From contig CM043966.1 in the NCBI GenBank assembly GCA_014529385.2, forward strand, positions 89,662,587 to 89,726,586: DNA of 64,000 nt. Direction: 5' to 3'. This document shows positions 25,211 to 36,554 of this stretch, piece after piece. Position 1 is the first letter of the stretch, and every line of letters starts with the position of its first letter. Below the pieces are notes generated by a model, which worked only from the letters and a program-made list of their open reading frames with translations, did not search any database and had not been told where the DNA came from. This DNA comes from Adiantum capillus-veneris. Taxonomy: Eukaryota; Streptophyta; Polypodiopsida; Polypodiales; Pteridaceae. Made by a program: the position numbers and the translations under genes.

Positions 25211-25299
25211 TACATCACTTCTCTACATCTCTTGTATATTAGCTTGTATAGTAGCTTCTCTCACACTTAAAGTACCACATTGGACTTTAAGTGGGAGGT

Positions 25300-25491
25300 T
25301 GTTGGGGTATAAAGCCCAATGTGGTCGCCCAGGTAAGTGGGCGGGCCGCCAGGTATGTACACATATTCTTTTGTAAAAACCTAATAAGAACTCACTATGC
25401 TCTACACATTAAAGTAGAGCAAGTTCACCATATCGTCGTGCTCTTCTTCTCGCACTCTCTCTCGCGTCGCACTTTCGCTCGTACTCCTTCA
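25300..25491 (+). repeat. C0 3' LTR, 192 bp
   Basis: Starts TGTTGGGGTATAAAGCCC after the purine-rich AAGTGGGAGGT (polypurine tract) and ends CTCGTACTCCTTCA. A TATAAAG box lies near its start. Confidence 0.75.
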
Positions 25492-26290
25492 ATTTAATTA
25501 TATCATTTGGACATGTGTCCTCTTTTTCCTCTTTGAGAGAGAGAACTTAATTATTTATCTTATGCATCTAAATCCTCATTGGACCCCTTTAAAGCCTATC
25601 CAATAGGATTCAAGCACACCATGAGGGCCACATCTGGAGGATTTTGACATGTGTTTTTTACGCTTCTTAAGTCATTTGGTTTGAATTGAACACTTCCAAC
25701 ACTTAGTCAATTAAGCATGGAAACCGTTTATGCCTCTTGAGAGTTTATCTTTGAATTGAACACTTCAAGAACCTTAGTCATTTAAGCATAAGAATCACCA
25801 GAAGCTTGGGCAAGGTTCCCACAAACACTTTAAGCACTTTAGTTAGCAAGCTAACAAACACCTCATGCTTGGGTAGGATTTCCACCTCAAGGTCATCCCT
25901 AGCTTGTCTAAGGTCAAAGGACTTTTTAACACTAACTTTTGGAGGTCTTTAATGAAGCTAACCCTAAGGTCTTTTAAACTCCATTAGATGGACGTTTCTC
26001 TTTGATAGACTACCTGCTTTTGGACCCCTATTGAGATGTAACCATCTTTCCTCTTGGTCCCTTGTTGAGGTAAATCTAAAAGCACTTATTGCACATTGCT
26101 CTTTGGTAGAGCATCTCCTTTTGAACCCCTATTGAGATGCAACCATTTCTCCTTTTGGTCCCCCATTGAGATAGGTCTAGAAGCACATATCTATATCCTA
26201 ACTCTTGTTTCGCTTTTATCTTCCCATATTAAATTATAAGTTTAATATGAGAAAATCATTTGGTAAAGTTAGATGTTATATTTTATGACA
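25492..26290 (-). repeat. G2 3' LTR, truncated
   Basis: Matches 32136-32942 (shared ATTATATCATTTGGACATGT and GGACCCCTTTAAAGCCTATC). Its terminal TGTCATAAAATATAAC is at the right end on the minus strand, preceded by AAGAGAGAGGTAA (polypurine tract, about 26291-26303). The distal part is missing at the C0 junction. Confidence 0.88.
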
Positions 26291-26559
26291 TTACCTCTCT
26301 CTTGAAATCATAGTCGTCCTCAACTATGAGGTAGAGAAGATAAAGCGTCATCATTAGTCCATGTTTCGTAGTGGGTAGAGGATCCCTTTTTACCCTACGA
26401 CACCATTCCAGAATGGATGACTAATCCCTTTGGTGCTTGGGAGACTTAGCTTCCGCAAGCATGTCTACTCTTTAGTCCATATCATACTTCCAAAGTAGAG
26501 TGACAAGTTCTACTTGGTGTTTGGGAACGTCATCACCACAAACATAATCCTAAGCATGC

Positions 26560-27950
26560 ATAATTCTTAAATTTTGTGCACAATAAAAGAAAGAGTATGA
26601 GTCTTATAAGACAAAAACATTGTTCATTTAAAATGCATTTTCATTTGCTTACTCTAGTGTAGCATTGACAAGGTTCATATTATCCTTAAGCTCATCCATC
26701 TAGCATCTTTAAAATGATAATTCTTAAACTTAACAAGATATCATTGGATAACGTTACCGTTTCTTAGTACCTTGTCTTCGTGTCAAAGAATTGATTCAGA
26801 CTACAACACCTCTTCTTGATCTTCGATCTCTGGGGGTCCTCCATTATTTGTTCTTTTGGTGGCTCTCCTTTGTAAGGTTTGAGTAGGCTCACATAGTTAG
26901 CATTGTGAATGAGCCAATGGTTGGGCAACTTTAAATAATAAGCCATCTCATTGATTGGCTTAAGAATATTAAAAGAAAGGACCATAGTATCTTTTTGCTA
27001 GTTTAGCATAATACTCTTGGTGGCTCGTAGGATTCTTGCCCGTAGTATGCCTTAGATGAGCCTTGAGAAACTTTAGCAAGACCCAATCATTTTTCTTAAA
27101 GGCTAAGGCTCTTTTGCACTTATTAGCAGCAGTCCTTTTTGCCTTTGCTTTGATATGAATATAATCTTTTTAACTTTTGCAAAAGATTCTTGTAAGTCTC
27201 GGCTGTATTCATCAGCAACGAAGATCTTCCCATATACTTTAAGTAGTAAGGAACTTTTGAATCTTCCCTTTTTAACCTTAAAAGGTGCTTTCCCCATAGA
27301 AGTATGTACAATGTCATTGTACGTATACTCTATGAGAGTTAGATACTTCTCTTATTGAGAACGTTGATCTACTTCCATGACATATGCTTTTAGTAGATTC
27401 AAGAATCATTAGATTAGTTATTTCACTTTGGTATCCGTTTGTAGAGGATAGAACGAAACAGAAATTTAATCTACTTCCTAGATTCTCAAAGAGACCATTC
27501 TAGAGATTACTAGTCATTCTAGATCTTGTCCAACACTATAGATGTTGGCAAGCCATGATACTTGAAAATTTGAGATCTAAAGAGGGTTGCTTTTTGATGT
27601 GCCTTAATAGTCTTTTTGACAGACATAGAGTGTGTTTTCTTGCTAAGCCTATCGATTGAAACAATCAAAGTTGCTTCCCTCGATCAAATTTCAATTTTTG
27701 GGTATACAAGCATTTTGAAACATACTATTATATGTTTACTTTTCATGGTAGACCAACAGAAATACATTTCTACTCCTCAAAGAGTAGATTAAGGAATCCC
27801 TCTTTGCCCCGAATAGGGAGAATCATGTGATTCATACATGGCTTTTCTTATTGTATTGGTGAGTAACACATAGCCTATTGCCGTTTGGAAGATAACCATC
27901 CCTCAAGTTGAATGGTTCTTTTTTTTCTTCCCTAATGTAAAGGCTGTAAT
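26560..27950 (-). pseudogene. G2 integrase remnant and chromodomain-like tail
   Basis: The frame 26985-26764 contains NEMAYYLKLPNHWLIHNA and VSLLKPYKGEPP, the typical end of plant chromovirus integrases just before the chromodomain. The following bases (26760-26590) still encode chromodomain-like words in broken frames, matching the better-kept G3 tail at 63830-64000. Frames at 27297-27103 and around 27600 hold scattered integrase-like pieces, but no continuous HHCC or DDE core could be traced. Strongly decayed. Confidence 0.6.
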
Positions 27951-27953
27951 TAC

Positions 27954-29080
27954 CTACTTAAAGTTTAGGTCATTAGCATACTTATCTATCATAAAATATA
28001 GATCATTGTGAGTTGCTATAGACACCACATTTACCCTTGGCCATTGTGAAAGTGCATCGACCACTTGATTGTGCTTGCTAGCAATGTGAGCAATATGAAA
28101 TTTAAATTGCAAAAGAACATTTGCCCACCCCATTTGTTTGTCGGAGAGCTTGGTTTGCGTCATGAATTTCTTGAGGCTTTGTGATCCATTCGTAGGCTGA
28201 ATGGAGCCCCCAAGAGATAGTGCTTCCATGTGTCTAGGGCATGTAGAATACCTAAAAACTCTTTTTCATATATGCCCAAGACCCGTTCATCGGTATTGAG
28301 CCTTCGGCTCTCATATGCTATGGCATGCCCTTCTTGAAGCAAGAGTGCTCCAAGGCAATCACAACAAGTATCACATTGGACCTCAAATGCTTTGAGAGAT
28401 CCGGAAGCATGAGGACTGGTTGAGAGGTAAGCTTCTCTTTGAGCTTGTAAAAGCATTTTGCTCCTTAGTAGTCCATGAATACTGAATGTTCTTCTTTATT
28501 AAGTCATGTAATGGTCCTCCTATTTGAGAAAATTTTTCTATGAAGCATCTATAGTATGCAAAAATACCAATAAAGCTTCTTAGCTCATGTAGATTCCTTG
28601 GATTAGGCCATGCTTTTATTATCTCCAACTTTGATGGATCCATACCGATACCATCTTGAGAGATAATGTGACCTGAATATTGAATCTCTTATAGAAAAAA
28701 ATTCACTTTTCTTTTGATTAATGATTATTCTCTCTAGCAACTTAAAAAGATTACCTTGAGGTGTCACTTGTACTCCTCAAGAGAATTTGAGTGGCCTGAA
28801 GATTTTTGCCCATTGTGAGTTTGAATGCGGCTGGAACATTTGCCAAGCAAAAACTTGTAACTTATCCAATAGATCTTCTGCCCGCGGCACGGGAAATCTT
28901 TTTTTTATAGTGATCATATTTAGTTCTCTATAGTCGACACACATGTGATATGTGCCATCTTTTTTTTTGCACTAAAAGTACCGGTGAGCAAAATGGAGAG
29001 GAGCTAGGCCTCACCATCCCTTTTTCCACCAATTCATGTGCTTGCCTCATGATCTCCTCTTGTTGAGCTTGTGAAACTCA
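27954..29080 (-). pseudogene. G2 RT C-terminal part and RNase H, RT active site deleted
   Basis: RT palm/thumb words GHIISQDG, MDPSKLEIIKAWPNP and FIGIFAYYRCFIEKFS lie at 28680-28500. RNase H follows in shifted frames: VQCDTCCDCLGALLLQEG, YEKEFLGILHAL and WANVLLQFKFHIAHI, ending SKHNQVVDALSQWPRVN. Between the LTMGK words near 28815 and KSEFFL near 28710, the bases that encode the FDD catalytic motif in G1 are absent (about 50-80 bp lost), so the enzyme is dead irrespective of its frameshifts. G1 was used as reference. Confidence 0.75.
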
Positions 29081-29850
29081 ATAAGGAGGTTTATTAGGAG
29101 GTGGGCTTCCTGGTAGAAGCTCTATCACATGGTAATCATCCCCTCGTTTTGGAGAAAGCTCACTAGGGATGTCATCAATGAAAACATCTTGGAATCCATT
29201 TAGGAAAATAGAAAACTCTAATTTCTCTTGATTCCCTTTATTGCTACTTGTGAAAACATTAGAATCATTTACAAATTCGCTAACAAAAATCATATACGCA
29301 AAAATAGAGATTTTCATTGACTTATCAAAAGCAAGCGTATTTACCAGGGATATTGTGTTCCCCGACTTGTTAGCAACTATGTACATGCTCTTTTTCCTTG
29401 TAGGTGAAATAGATTCTCCTTTCAAGGAACTTCATGTTGGCAGTCATGCGGTTGAACCATGGCAACTCCATTGATATGAAGTTGTGAGTAGAGCCAGGGT
29501 CAAACACGATGAAGGTATCTTGTTCCCATACCTTTCCCCAAGCAGAGGAGAGGAATGAGCCTTCGCAATGAGTATCTTCTTTTGGAGCTTCAACCATGGA
29601 AGCTCTAGGAGTGTCATTGCGTACATTTCTTTCGGGGAAAGAATGATAACCATGTCTTTGCTCCCCACACTTAAAGCATTTATGGTCTTTATGAAAGGCC
29701 TCTCATTCTTTGGGAGAGAGCTTATTTTTATCTTTGTAAGCTCCTTTCTCCTTGGCCTTGTTGTTCTTGGTGTTGGTGTTGCCTTGGGAAGAGTTTTGAG
29801 CATTGCTCTTCACTTTAGCCTTCATTTCGATCCTTAATTTTCCATGGGCT
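29078..29850 (-). pseudogene. G2 protease and start of RT
   Basis: The frame 29597-29370 has the protease motif FDPGSTHNFISMEL, again D-P-G as in G1. The frame 29425-29078 continues with SIFLNGFQDVFIDDIPSELS and the proline-rich GSPPPNKPPY before RT, closely like G1. The zinc-knuckle region lies near 29650 in a third frame. Several shifts. Confidence 0.75.
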
Positions 29851-30957
29851 TCAAATTTCTTCTCGCCTGTTGTTGGAAATTGATGCTTCCAGCAACCATA
29901 GTGTGGTGGATGATAGTGCTAGGCAATTGTGAGTTGACATACTCGGCCATTTAATACGGTAATCATGCACAAAATTGTTGCTTTTGTTTGACAAAGTCTA
30001 TCCTTTGAAAGACTATAGCTTTGAGATGTAAATCCCAAAACTTGTCTACATATTTGTGGATAGACTCATTAAAGAGCAGCTTCAAGCTCTGCCATTTGGT
30101 AAGCACTTTGTCCTTTGCATCGCTTGCAAGGAATTGCTTCATGCTGGAAACTCGTAGAGTTTTCCATGTCTTTGTGGCCTCGCTATTGCTAGGAAGGCTA
30201 GCCCCCCATTGACGAGCAAACTTCTAGAAGTGCATAGCTACATGGCATAGCTTGGAGGACTCCGTGAAGCCCTCGTCTCCAAAGGCCACATGAAACTGTT
30301 GGATGAGGGCCAATACTTTGTCGATGGCACCAAAGGTGCCATTGTAGGTGAGAAAAGAGATACTCTTTCCTCCCTCTTTGAGCTTCTTGATCTTTTGTGA
30401 TCTTCGCCATGTAGGGTATAATTTGCAACATCCTCCTCTCTTGTATTCTCTAGGAGAATAGCCATAGCTTTTGTCGGAAGAGGAGGAAGGTGAAGAAGAA
30501 GGAGAAGAGGGTGACCTCTTTCTTGCCTTTTTCTTCGTTTGTTTTCTCTCTTCCCTTTTGGAGTGACGAGGACAAGGACTATGGGTTGACCGTTTCCTCT
30601 TGGGAGGAGTTGGCAATAGTTTAGACTGTCGTCTTCAGGGAGCCACATCTTCAGAGGAACTTAGGGATTTGCTTCTTTCTCCTTCTTTGGATTCTTCACC
30701 TCTTATGGGAGAGAGTCTTCTTTCAGGAGTCTCATCAAGAGACCTCCTAAGCTCTCTCTCTCCTCTTGGAGAGGAAGGGAAATCCCATAAGGACGAAGTT
30801 GTTGAGTAACTTCGGCTTGCAAAGTAGGGTTGCCCATAGCTTGATGCAACCTAGTAACAAGATAATTGATAAACATGGAGGCATCATCATTAGCACCTTC
30901 ATGTGAAAAATCAAAGTTATTAATGTTCATTCTACTCTCTTGGTTATTGTCAGCCAT
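29850..30957 (-). pseudogene. G2 gag
   Basis: Starts at ATG 30957 (MADNNQESRMNINNFDFSHE), homologous to the G1 gag start. The frame breaks near 30705 and continues at 30616-30224 with the Lys/Arg/Ser-rich linker and ISFLTYNGTFGAIDKVLA, matching G1 ISFLTYDGTFGATNKVL. Further capsid words persist to about 29990 in shifted frames. Confidence 0.82.
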
Positions 30958-31357
30958 ACTAATTATACTTATGTGTTTACTTAGTGTATCCTTTGGAAAT
31001 TCAAAACCTTAGTTGCTACTCCTCTTAGCCTTTGAATATAAGCACTTAAGTATCTACACCCACGGATCAAATTGGTTAATTATAGAGAGTAGTGGAGTGG
31101 ATCTAGCATAGCAAAATTACCGAGGGATAGCTCCTTTCGGACTTCTTATGATTCAATAATGGTAAAGCTGTAGGCAAGTCTAAAAAGACCCCATTATTAA
31201 GACCAAAGCTCCCGAGGTGTGCACCATATCCCACATAGTGGGCTCAACAAAACCGATAATAGATCCCAGTCCCACTTACCCTAATATAATTAATAAAATC
31301 AACCATTAATAGACTACTTAAGGACCTCTCTTCTTAAGCAAGAAAAGAGAAACCAAG

Positions 31358-31371
31358 CACTTTGATACCAA
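31358..31371 (-). promoter_or_regulatory. G2 primer binding site (tRNA-Met type)
   Basis: The minus strand reads TTGGTATCAAAGTGC right after the LTR end; the plus-strand block is CACTTTGATACCAA. Confidence 0.8.
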
Positions 31372-32097
31372 TGTAATGGAAATGGCCTATGAACTTTGAG
31401 AATAACGGAATTTAAGAGAATTAGAGTGAGCATTTTTGTGAGATTACTTTGAGAACATAGAGGGTGAACTTAATTTATGGTAGCAACATGAACATAGTAC
31501 TTAATCAACTTGGCATGAACAATACTTTTGCAAGAGAGAGAGAGTAAAAGAGAACATGACAATAGTTGAGGACCGGATTTACTTGGAGCCACTCCCCCCT
31601 CCAAAAAGCATTTATATTATAGATTCTCCCATCAAGAGAGAGTTGGTACATTACAATCTTTGTGTTCCTTGTGACCTTGGTGATGCTATAAAGATGGAAA
31701 GCTTCATGCATCACGAGCATAACATAAACTTTGCAAAAAGCATCAACTATCCCAAGGCCTCAAACACCTTCGAAGGTGGAGAGAGCTAGCGGGGAATGAG
31801 CGTAGGGAAGAGGAAGAAGAATCATTCATAGGAGAAAGAAATACTTCTTCACTTATCATCACTCTTCTTGCTTAGCATAGCATAATAGCATAGTAATGAA
31901 GATAAAGAAGATGAAAAGCTTAAGCACTGAAGCATGGCTCTTGGTTGGATGTGCATTCCATAGCCAAGAGTGTTGGTGTAGGCTCTCCACTCTCAACAAG
32001 CTTGGAGAAGGAGATGGAGCTCTTGCACTTTGCACTCCACACAATGAGAGAATGTGTGTGTGTGTAGAGAGTATACCCCCTCTCAAGCTCGGTCCAC

Positions 32098-32129
<32 letters not shown>

Positions 32130-32942
32130 ATCATCTAATTATATCATTTGGACATGTGTCCTTTTTTTCCTCTTTGAGAGAAAGAACTTAATTATTTATT
32201 TTTATACATCTAAATTCTTATTGGACCCCTTTAAAGCCTATCCAATAGGATTCAAGCACACCATGAGGGCCACATGTGGAGGATTTTGACATGTGTTTTT
32301 TATGCTTCTTAAGTCATTTGGTTTGAATTGAATACTTTAAGCACTTCGTCAATTAAGCATGGAATTCGTTTATGCCTCTTGAGAGTTTATCTTTGAATTG
32401 AATACTTCAAGAACCTTAGTCATTTAAGCATGTGAATCACCTCAAGCTTAGGCAAGGTTCCCACAAACACTTTAAGCACTTTAGTTAGCAAGCTAACGAG
32501 CACCTCATGCTTGGGTAGGATACCCACCTCAAGGTTAGCCCTATCTTGCCTAAGGTCAAAGGACTTTTTAACACTAACTTTTGGAGATCTTTAATAAAGC
32601 TAATCCTAAAGTCTTTTAAGCTCCATTAGATGCAGGTTTCTCTTTGATAGACTACCTCCTTTTGGACCCTTATTGAGATGTAACCATCTTTCCTCTTGGT
32701 CCCTTGCTGAGGTAAATCTTGCAGCACTTATTGCACATTGCTCTTTGGCAGACCGTCTCTTTTTGGACCCCTATTGAGATGCAACCATTTCTCCTTTTGG
32801 TCCCCTGTTGAGATAGGTCTAGAAGCAGATATCTATATCATAACTCTTGTTCCCCTTTTATCTTCACATATTAAATGATCAGTTGAATATGAGAAAATCA
32901 ATTGGTAAAGTTAGATATTATATTTTATGAATTACCATTCCA
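31372..32942 (-). repeat. G2 5' LTR, about 1571 bp
   Basis: Bounded on the left by TGTAATGG next to the primer site; its right part is duplicated at 25492-26290. It contains a (CT)n array at 32098-32125. The terminal TG at the right end is mutated. Confidence 0.85.
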
Positions 32943-33480
32943 TAGAAGAAGAAGCCAATTTGGTCTCTAATACCAATGTAGTGAAGATTGAATGATTGAT
33001 TGGCATTATCACTTGTAAATAATCAAAATAAGAAGCTAGTTTGGTCGCTAATACCAATGTAACAAAAATTAAATAATTGACAAGTATCATTACTTGTAAA
33101 TAATTAAAATAAGATATCCATAATACATGGGTCTAAACATAATCAATTGGCAAAAGGAGACAATTGCATACATAAACAACCACTGAAAGTGACCTCATGA
33201 TAGAGACATAGAAGACATAGTATTGAGGGTCATAATGGCTGAGCCCCCTCCCTTGGCGGGCTTTTTGTATTACTATATAAGCTTACAATGAAGAAAAATA
33301 TAATCACGATGCATCATCTTTCCAATAAGCTGGTATCTTCATTATATTCTTTGATCAAGCCAACAGTTTCAACCTGCTTTGATTAGAAACATAGACTCAT
33401 AAAATAATCTCATTGAAGAAATCCATATTTTTTCTTCTTTGACATCTCTTCTTCCTCCTGTAGAAGCATCACAAAACTCA
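32943..33480 (-). mobile_element. Remnant of a third gypsy LTR (G4) with duplicated LTR/primer-site junction
   Basis: The plus strand shows TTTGGTC(T/G)CTAATACCAATGTA at 32970 and 33041. Read on the minus strand this is an LTR end (TACA) plus TTGGTATTAG, a tRNA-Met-type primer site. The 71-bp unit (to CTTGTAAATAAT) is tandemly duplicated. The DNA to about 33480 has the CCCCCTCCC...GGCTTTTTGTATTA word order of the G-family LTRs and a TATATAAG box near 33277, so it is probably the LTR of a diverged relative. Confidence 0.5.
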
Positions 33481-34224
33481 TAAAAACATGTGCATGCTTC
33501 TCTTTAGTACTAGTTTGGTACCAAAATAGGACACTTCAGTCCCGGGGGATTCACTATGGATTTTCGTATGGTAACACGTGAGTGTACAAGAGGGGGGTTT
33601 TTAGAGGTCAAACATAAGCGTATACAATAGGAGTACCCCCCATTATTTCATGCTCGTACCGTATGCATAAGGGAGGGGGGGGCCTACCCCACGGGGGAGG
33701 GAGGGATATTAAGTGGTTATGCCATAAGACACATACCCTAACAAGCCAATTAAAGAATCTTTTACATGAGGGTGTTGTTCTTGGTATTTCAAAGAGTTAA
33801 TTTACTCTACTAGCAAACTAAGATAGCTATACCAATGAGAAAATATAGTACCTCCCTGTCCTTTCCCTTAGCTAACATCTTTAAGACTTGTTCAACAAGC
33901 TTCTAGATTTGTTGGGGTTGATGCTACCATAAACTTGACTAATCTTCTTTGTGTAGTCAGTAGGCATCAATATCTTGGACATTCAAATCCTCATTAGCCT
34001 CTTCAACATCATCATCATCAATACCACCATCTGCATAGCTTGTGTCTCCACATCTGCACCCTCATTTTATTTATTGTTTTCTTCTTACACATCGTCCAAG
34101 TCACTTTTCTCTTCTTCTTCTTCTATGAAAACGCAGTAGCAACACCAATGGCATGATCAAGAGCTTCTCTTGCACCCACGATACCAGCTTTACAACCGTC
34201 ATTGTAATTTATAATAAGTTTCCC
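33481..34224. other. No clear gene; G-run-rich segment and a small coding remnant
   Basis: GGACACT(T/A)(C/A)AGTCCCG(G)GG near 33530 is also found at 44827. G-runs occur at 33590-33710. On the minus strand at 34215-34130 a short frame reads DGCKAGIVGAREALDHAIGV followed by an acidic Glu/Asp stretch; I do not recognise it. Confidence 0.35.
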
Positions 34225-36252
34225 AAAAAGCTTTGCGGAAAGCTTCTCACTTCTCACGAGACAATGTCTTTGTGAAAAGGTCTACAAGGTTGTCCTGTGT
34301 TGGCACATAAGCCAAGTTGAACTCTCCTGCTGAGAGCCTCTCCCTGACATAGTGGTAATGCACCTCAATGTGCTTTGTGCGAGCATGAACAATTTGGTTC
34401 CTCGCAACTGCCAATGCACTCTAATTGCCAGTGTAGATAGTGTTGGCAGTGTCCTGTCCAACACCCAAATCAGCCATAAGCTATACACACTCAACCGTAG
34501 CTGTGAAGATTGCCTTGTACTCAGCCTCACAACTAGAAGTGGCCATAGTAGGTTGCATCTTGCTCAACCATGATATACATGAACTGCCAAGTACGAAACA
34601 AAAACCACTTGTGGACACTCGCATGTCAAAATAACCAGCACAATCTGAGTCTGCAAAAACATGCCAAAATCTGGCGGCAATGATCCCCCGTTGGGATTAA
34701 ACAAGACAAGATGTAAAGTGCCACTAAGGTAGAAAAAAATTCTCTTGACAACCTACTAATGCTTAGACCCTGGGCTATGCATAAATCTGCTGATCTGAGA
34801 GACTGCAAACTGAATATCCGGCCTTGTGTTGCATACATAAATGAGACAGCCAACAACAGCTTGGTAAAGAGTTGACATTAGGAGGATCACCAGCATCATG
34901 TAGAATTAACTTCAAACCTGTTTCCATGGGAGTGGCAGTAGGTTTGCAATCCTCAAGTCCAAACTTACATAGCAATGTCTTTATGTTACTTTTTTGACAC
35001 AAGGCAATACCACCATCACACTGCTTAAGCTGTATACCCAAGTAATGATGCAACAACCCCAAATCTTTCATCTTGAAAGTAGCATGCAAATCAGCCTTAA
35101 ATTAAGCAATATGTCTCTCATTTGGGCCAGTGGTCAAAAAATCACCTACATAAAGAACCACAACGAGAAGTACATCACCCTCATGCTTTACATACAATGT
35201 GCTTTCTGTTGGACTGTTACGAAAGCGTGGTTTGACCAAATCAGTGTCAGATTTCTCATACCAAGCACGAGGAGATTGCTTCAACCCATACAAAGACTTC
35301 TTACATCTGCACACTTTGTCCTCTTGTCCTTTCTTGACAAAACCGCAAGGCTGCATTACATAAACTTCCTTCAATATGTCACCATTCAAGAAAGAAGTAA
35401 CAATGTCTGATTGATGTTCATCCCAACCAAAATGAGCTACCAATGCACATAGAAAATTCATAGTAGTCATACGACAAGTGGGAGCAAAAGTTTCTTCATA
35501 ATCTATGTCTTTCTGATGTGCATAACCCTTTGCAACAAGTCGAGCCTTATGGCAATCAATCTCACCATCTGGCTTGCGTTTCAACTTGTGAACCCACTTC
35601 GTACCAATGGCCTTTTTTCCAGGAGGCAAATTACATAAAGTCCATGTGTCATTTTCTATAAGCGCATCATCATCTGATTGCATAGTAGCCATCCAATTTT
35701 TTGAATTCTAGGCCTCATCAAAAGACAGAGGTTCCTCAACATCATGTAAACTAGACATAGCCAAAGCATAACAATCCGATGCATAAGATGCATGGCGAGA
35801 GCCTGAACGAGTACAACTAGATAAAAGTGCATCCAATTTACTATCACACAATGTATGCACCAACCATTTTGGCATACCTCTAGCCTGCTCATTTTCAGCC
35901 CTTTCCTCATCAAGTACATCATGTACATCTACATCAGTAATAGGCTAATTTGTAACATTTTCAGAAACCCCTTAGGCTGTACATTTGCCTCATTGGATTT
36001 TACATTCGTATTTCCACCACTAAAAAGAGGCAACAAAGTGTCATAAATGTTTTGTGAGCTTACATTACTGTCTCTAGTGCATGACAGCAAGGGTTGAACA
36101 AAATATTCCACAAACACTACATTTTGTGAAACCAAAATACGCTTTTTTTGCGGATCATAAAACATGTAACCTTTTCTTTTAGCACTATAACCAACAAAAA
36201 TACATTTGACAGCCTTATCATCCAATCTTTTGCAATGTGTTTGTGGCACCAA
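34225..36252 (-). pseudogene. C2 integrase end, RT and RNase H (downstream of C1 insertion)
   Basis: The frame 36318-35929 carries DDKAVKCIFVGYSAKRKGYM and CTRDSNVSSQNIYDTLLP. RT follows at 35692-35102 ([45 protein letters not shown]). The catalytic segment reads LYVGDFLTTG where relatives have LYVDDLLITG, so the first Asp of YVDD is Gly. RNase H pieces are at 35089-34775 and 34530-34282. Frameshifts separate all parts and the last ~30 codons plus the 3' LTR are missing. Confidence 0.85.
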
Positions 36253-36479
36253 TGTTGGAATTAGGGTTGCAGAGAAACACACACAGCTTGGAGAAGATGA
36301 AGGAAGCTCAAGGCACACAATAGAGAGTGTGTTACTTAGTGTGCAATGGAAAGATAGATAGCCCTAGAGTGATGGGCGCATATACAATGCACGGGGGAAA
36401 AAACCTCCTAAAGAGGGAAAAAATGCCCCCGCGGTCCTAGTGTGTTCACACACATCACTACCACATGTATATGGTAACA
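36253..36479 (-). repeat. C1 3' LTR
   Basis: 227 bp; on the minus strand TGTTACCATATACATGTGG at the start and CAACCCTAATTCCAACA at the end. Paired with 41160-41387. Confidence 0.95.
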
Positions 36480-36554
36480 AATCCCCCCTGGAGTGATGCG
36501 GTGAACGAGAGCTAGCACATGAGTAAAGGGAAGTGCCATGCCCTGAGGACAGGA

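Larger units (their letters stand above)
22627..25491 (+). mobile_element. Ty1/copia element C0, 3' half only
   Basis: Begins abruptly inside the GAG-pre-integrase domain, then integrase, RT, RNase H, polypurine tract and a complete 192-bp 3' LTR. The 5' LTR, gag and protease are missing. The LTR end is followed at once by a truncated gypsy LTR (G2). This family differs from C1-C3 in LTR and protein. Confidence 0.88.
25492..32942 (-). mobile_element. Ty3/gypsy chromovirus-type element G2
   Basis: Reads right to left: 5' LTR 32942-31372, primer site, gag, protease, RT, RNase H, integrase, chromodomain-like tail, and a truncated 3' LTR 26290-25492 that lacks its last ~770 bp where it meets C0. 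Its LTRs are related to but distinct from those of G1/G3 (shared CCCCCTCCAAAA and CCCATCAAGAGAGA words). All coding parts carry stops, shifts or deletions. Confidence 0.88.
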
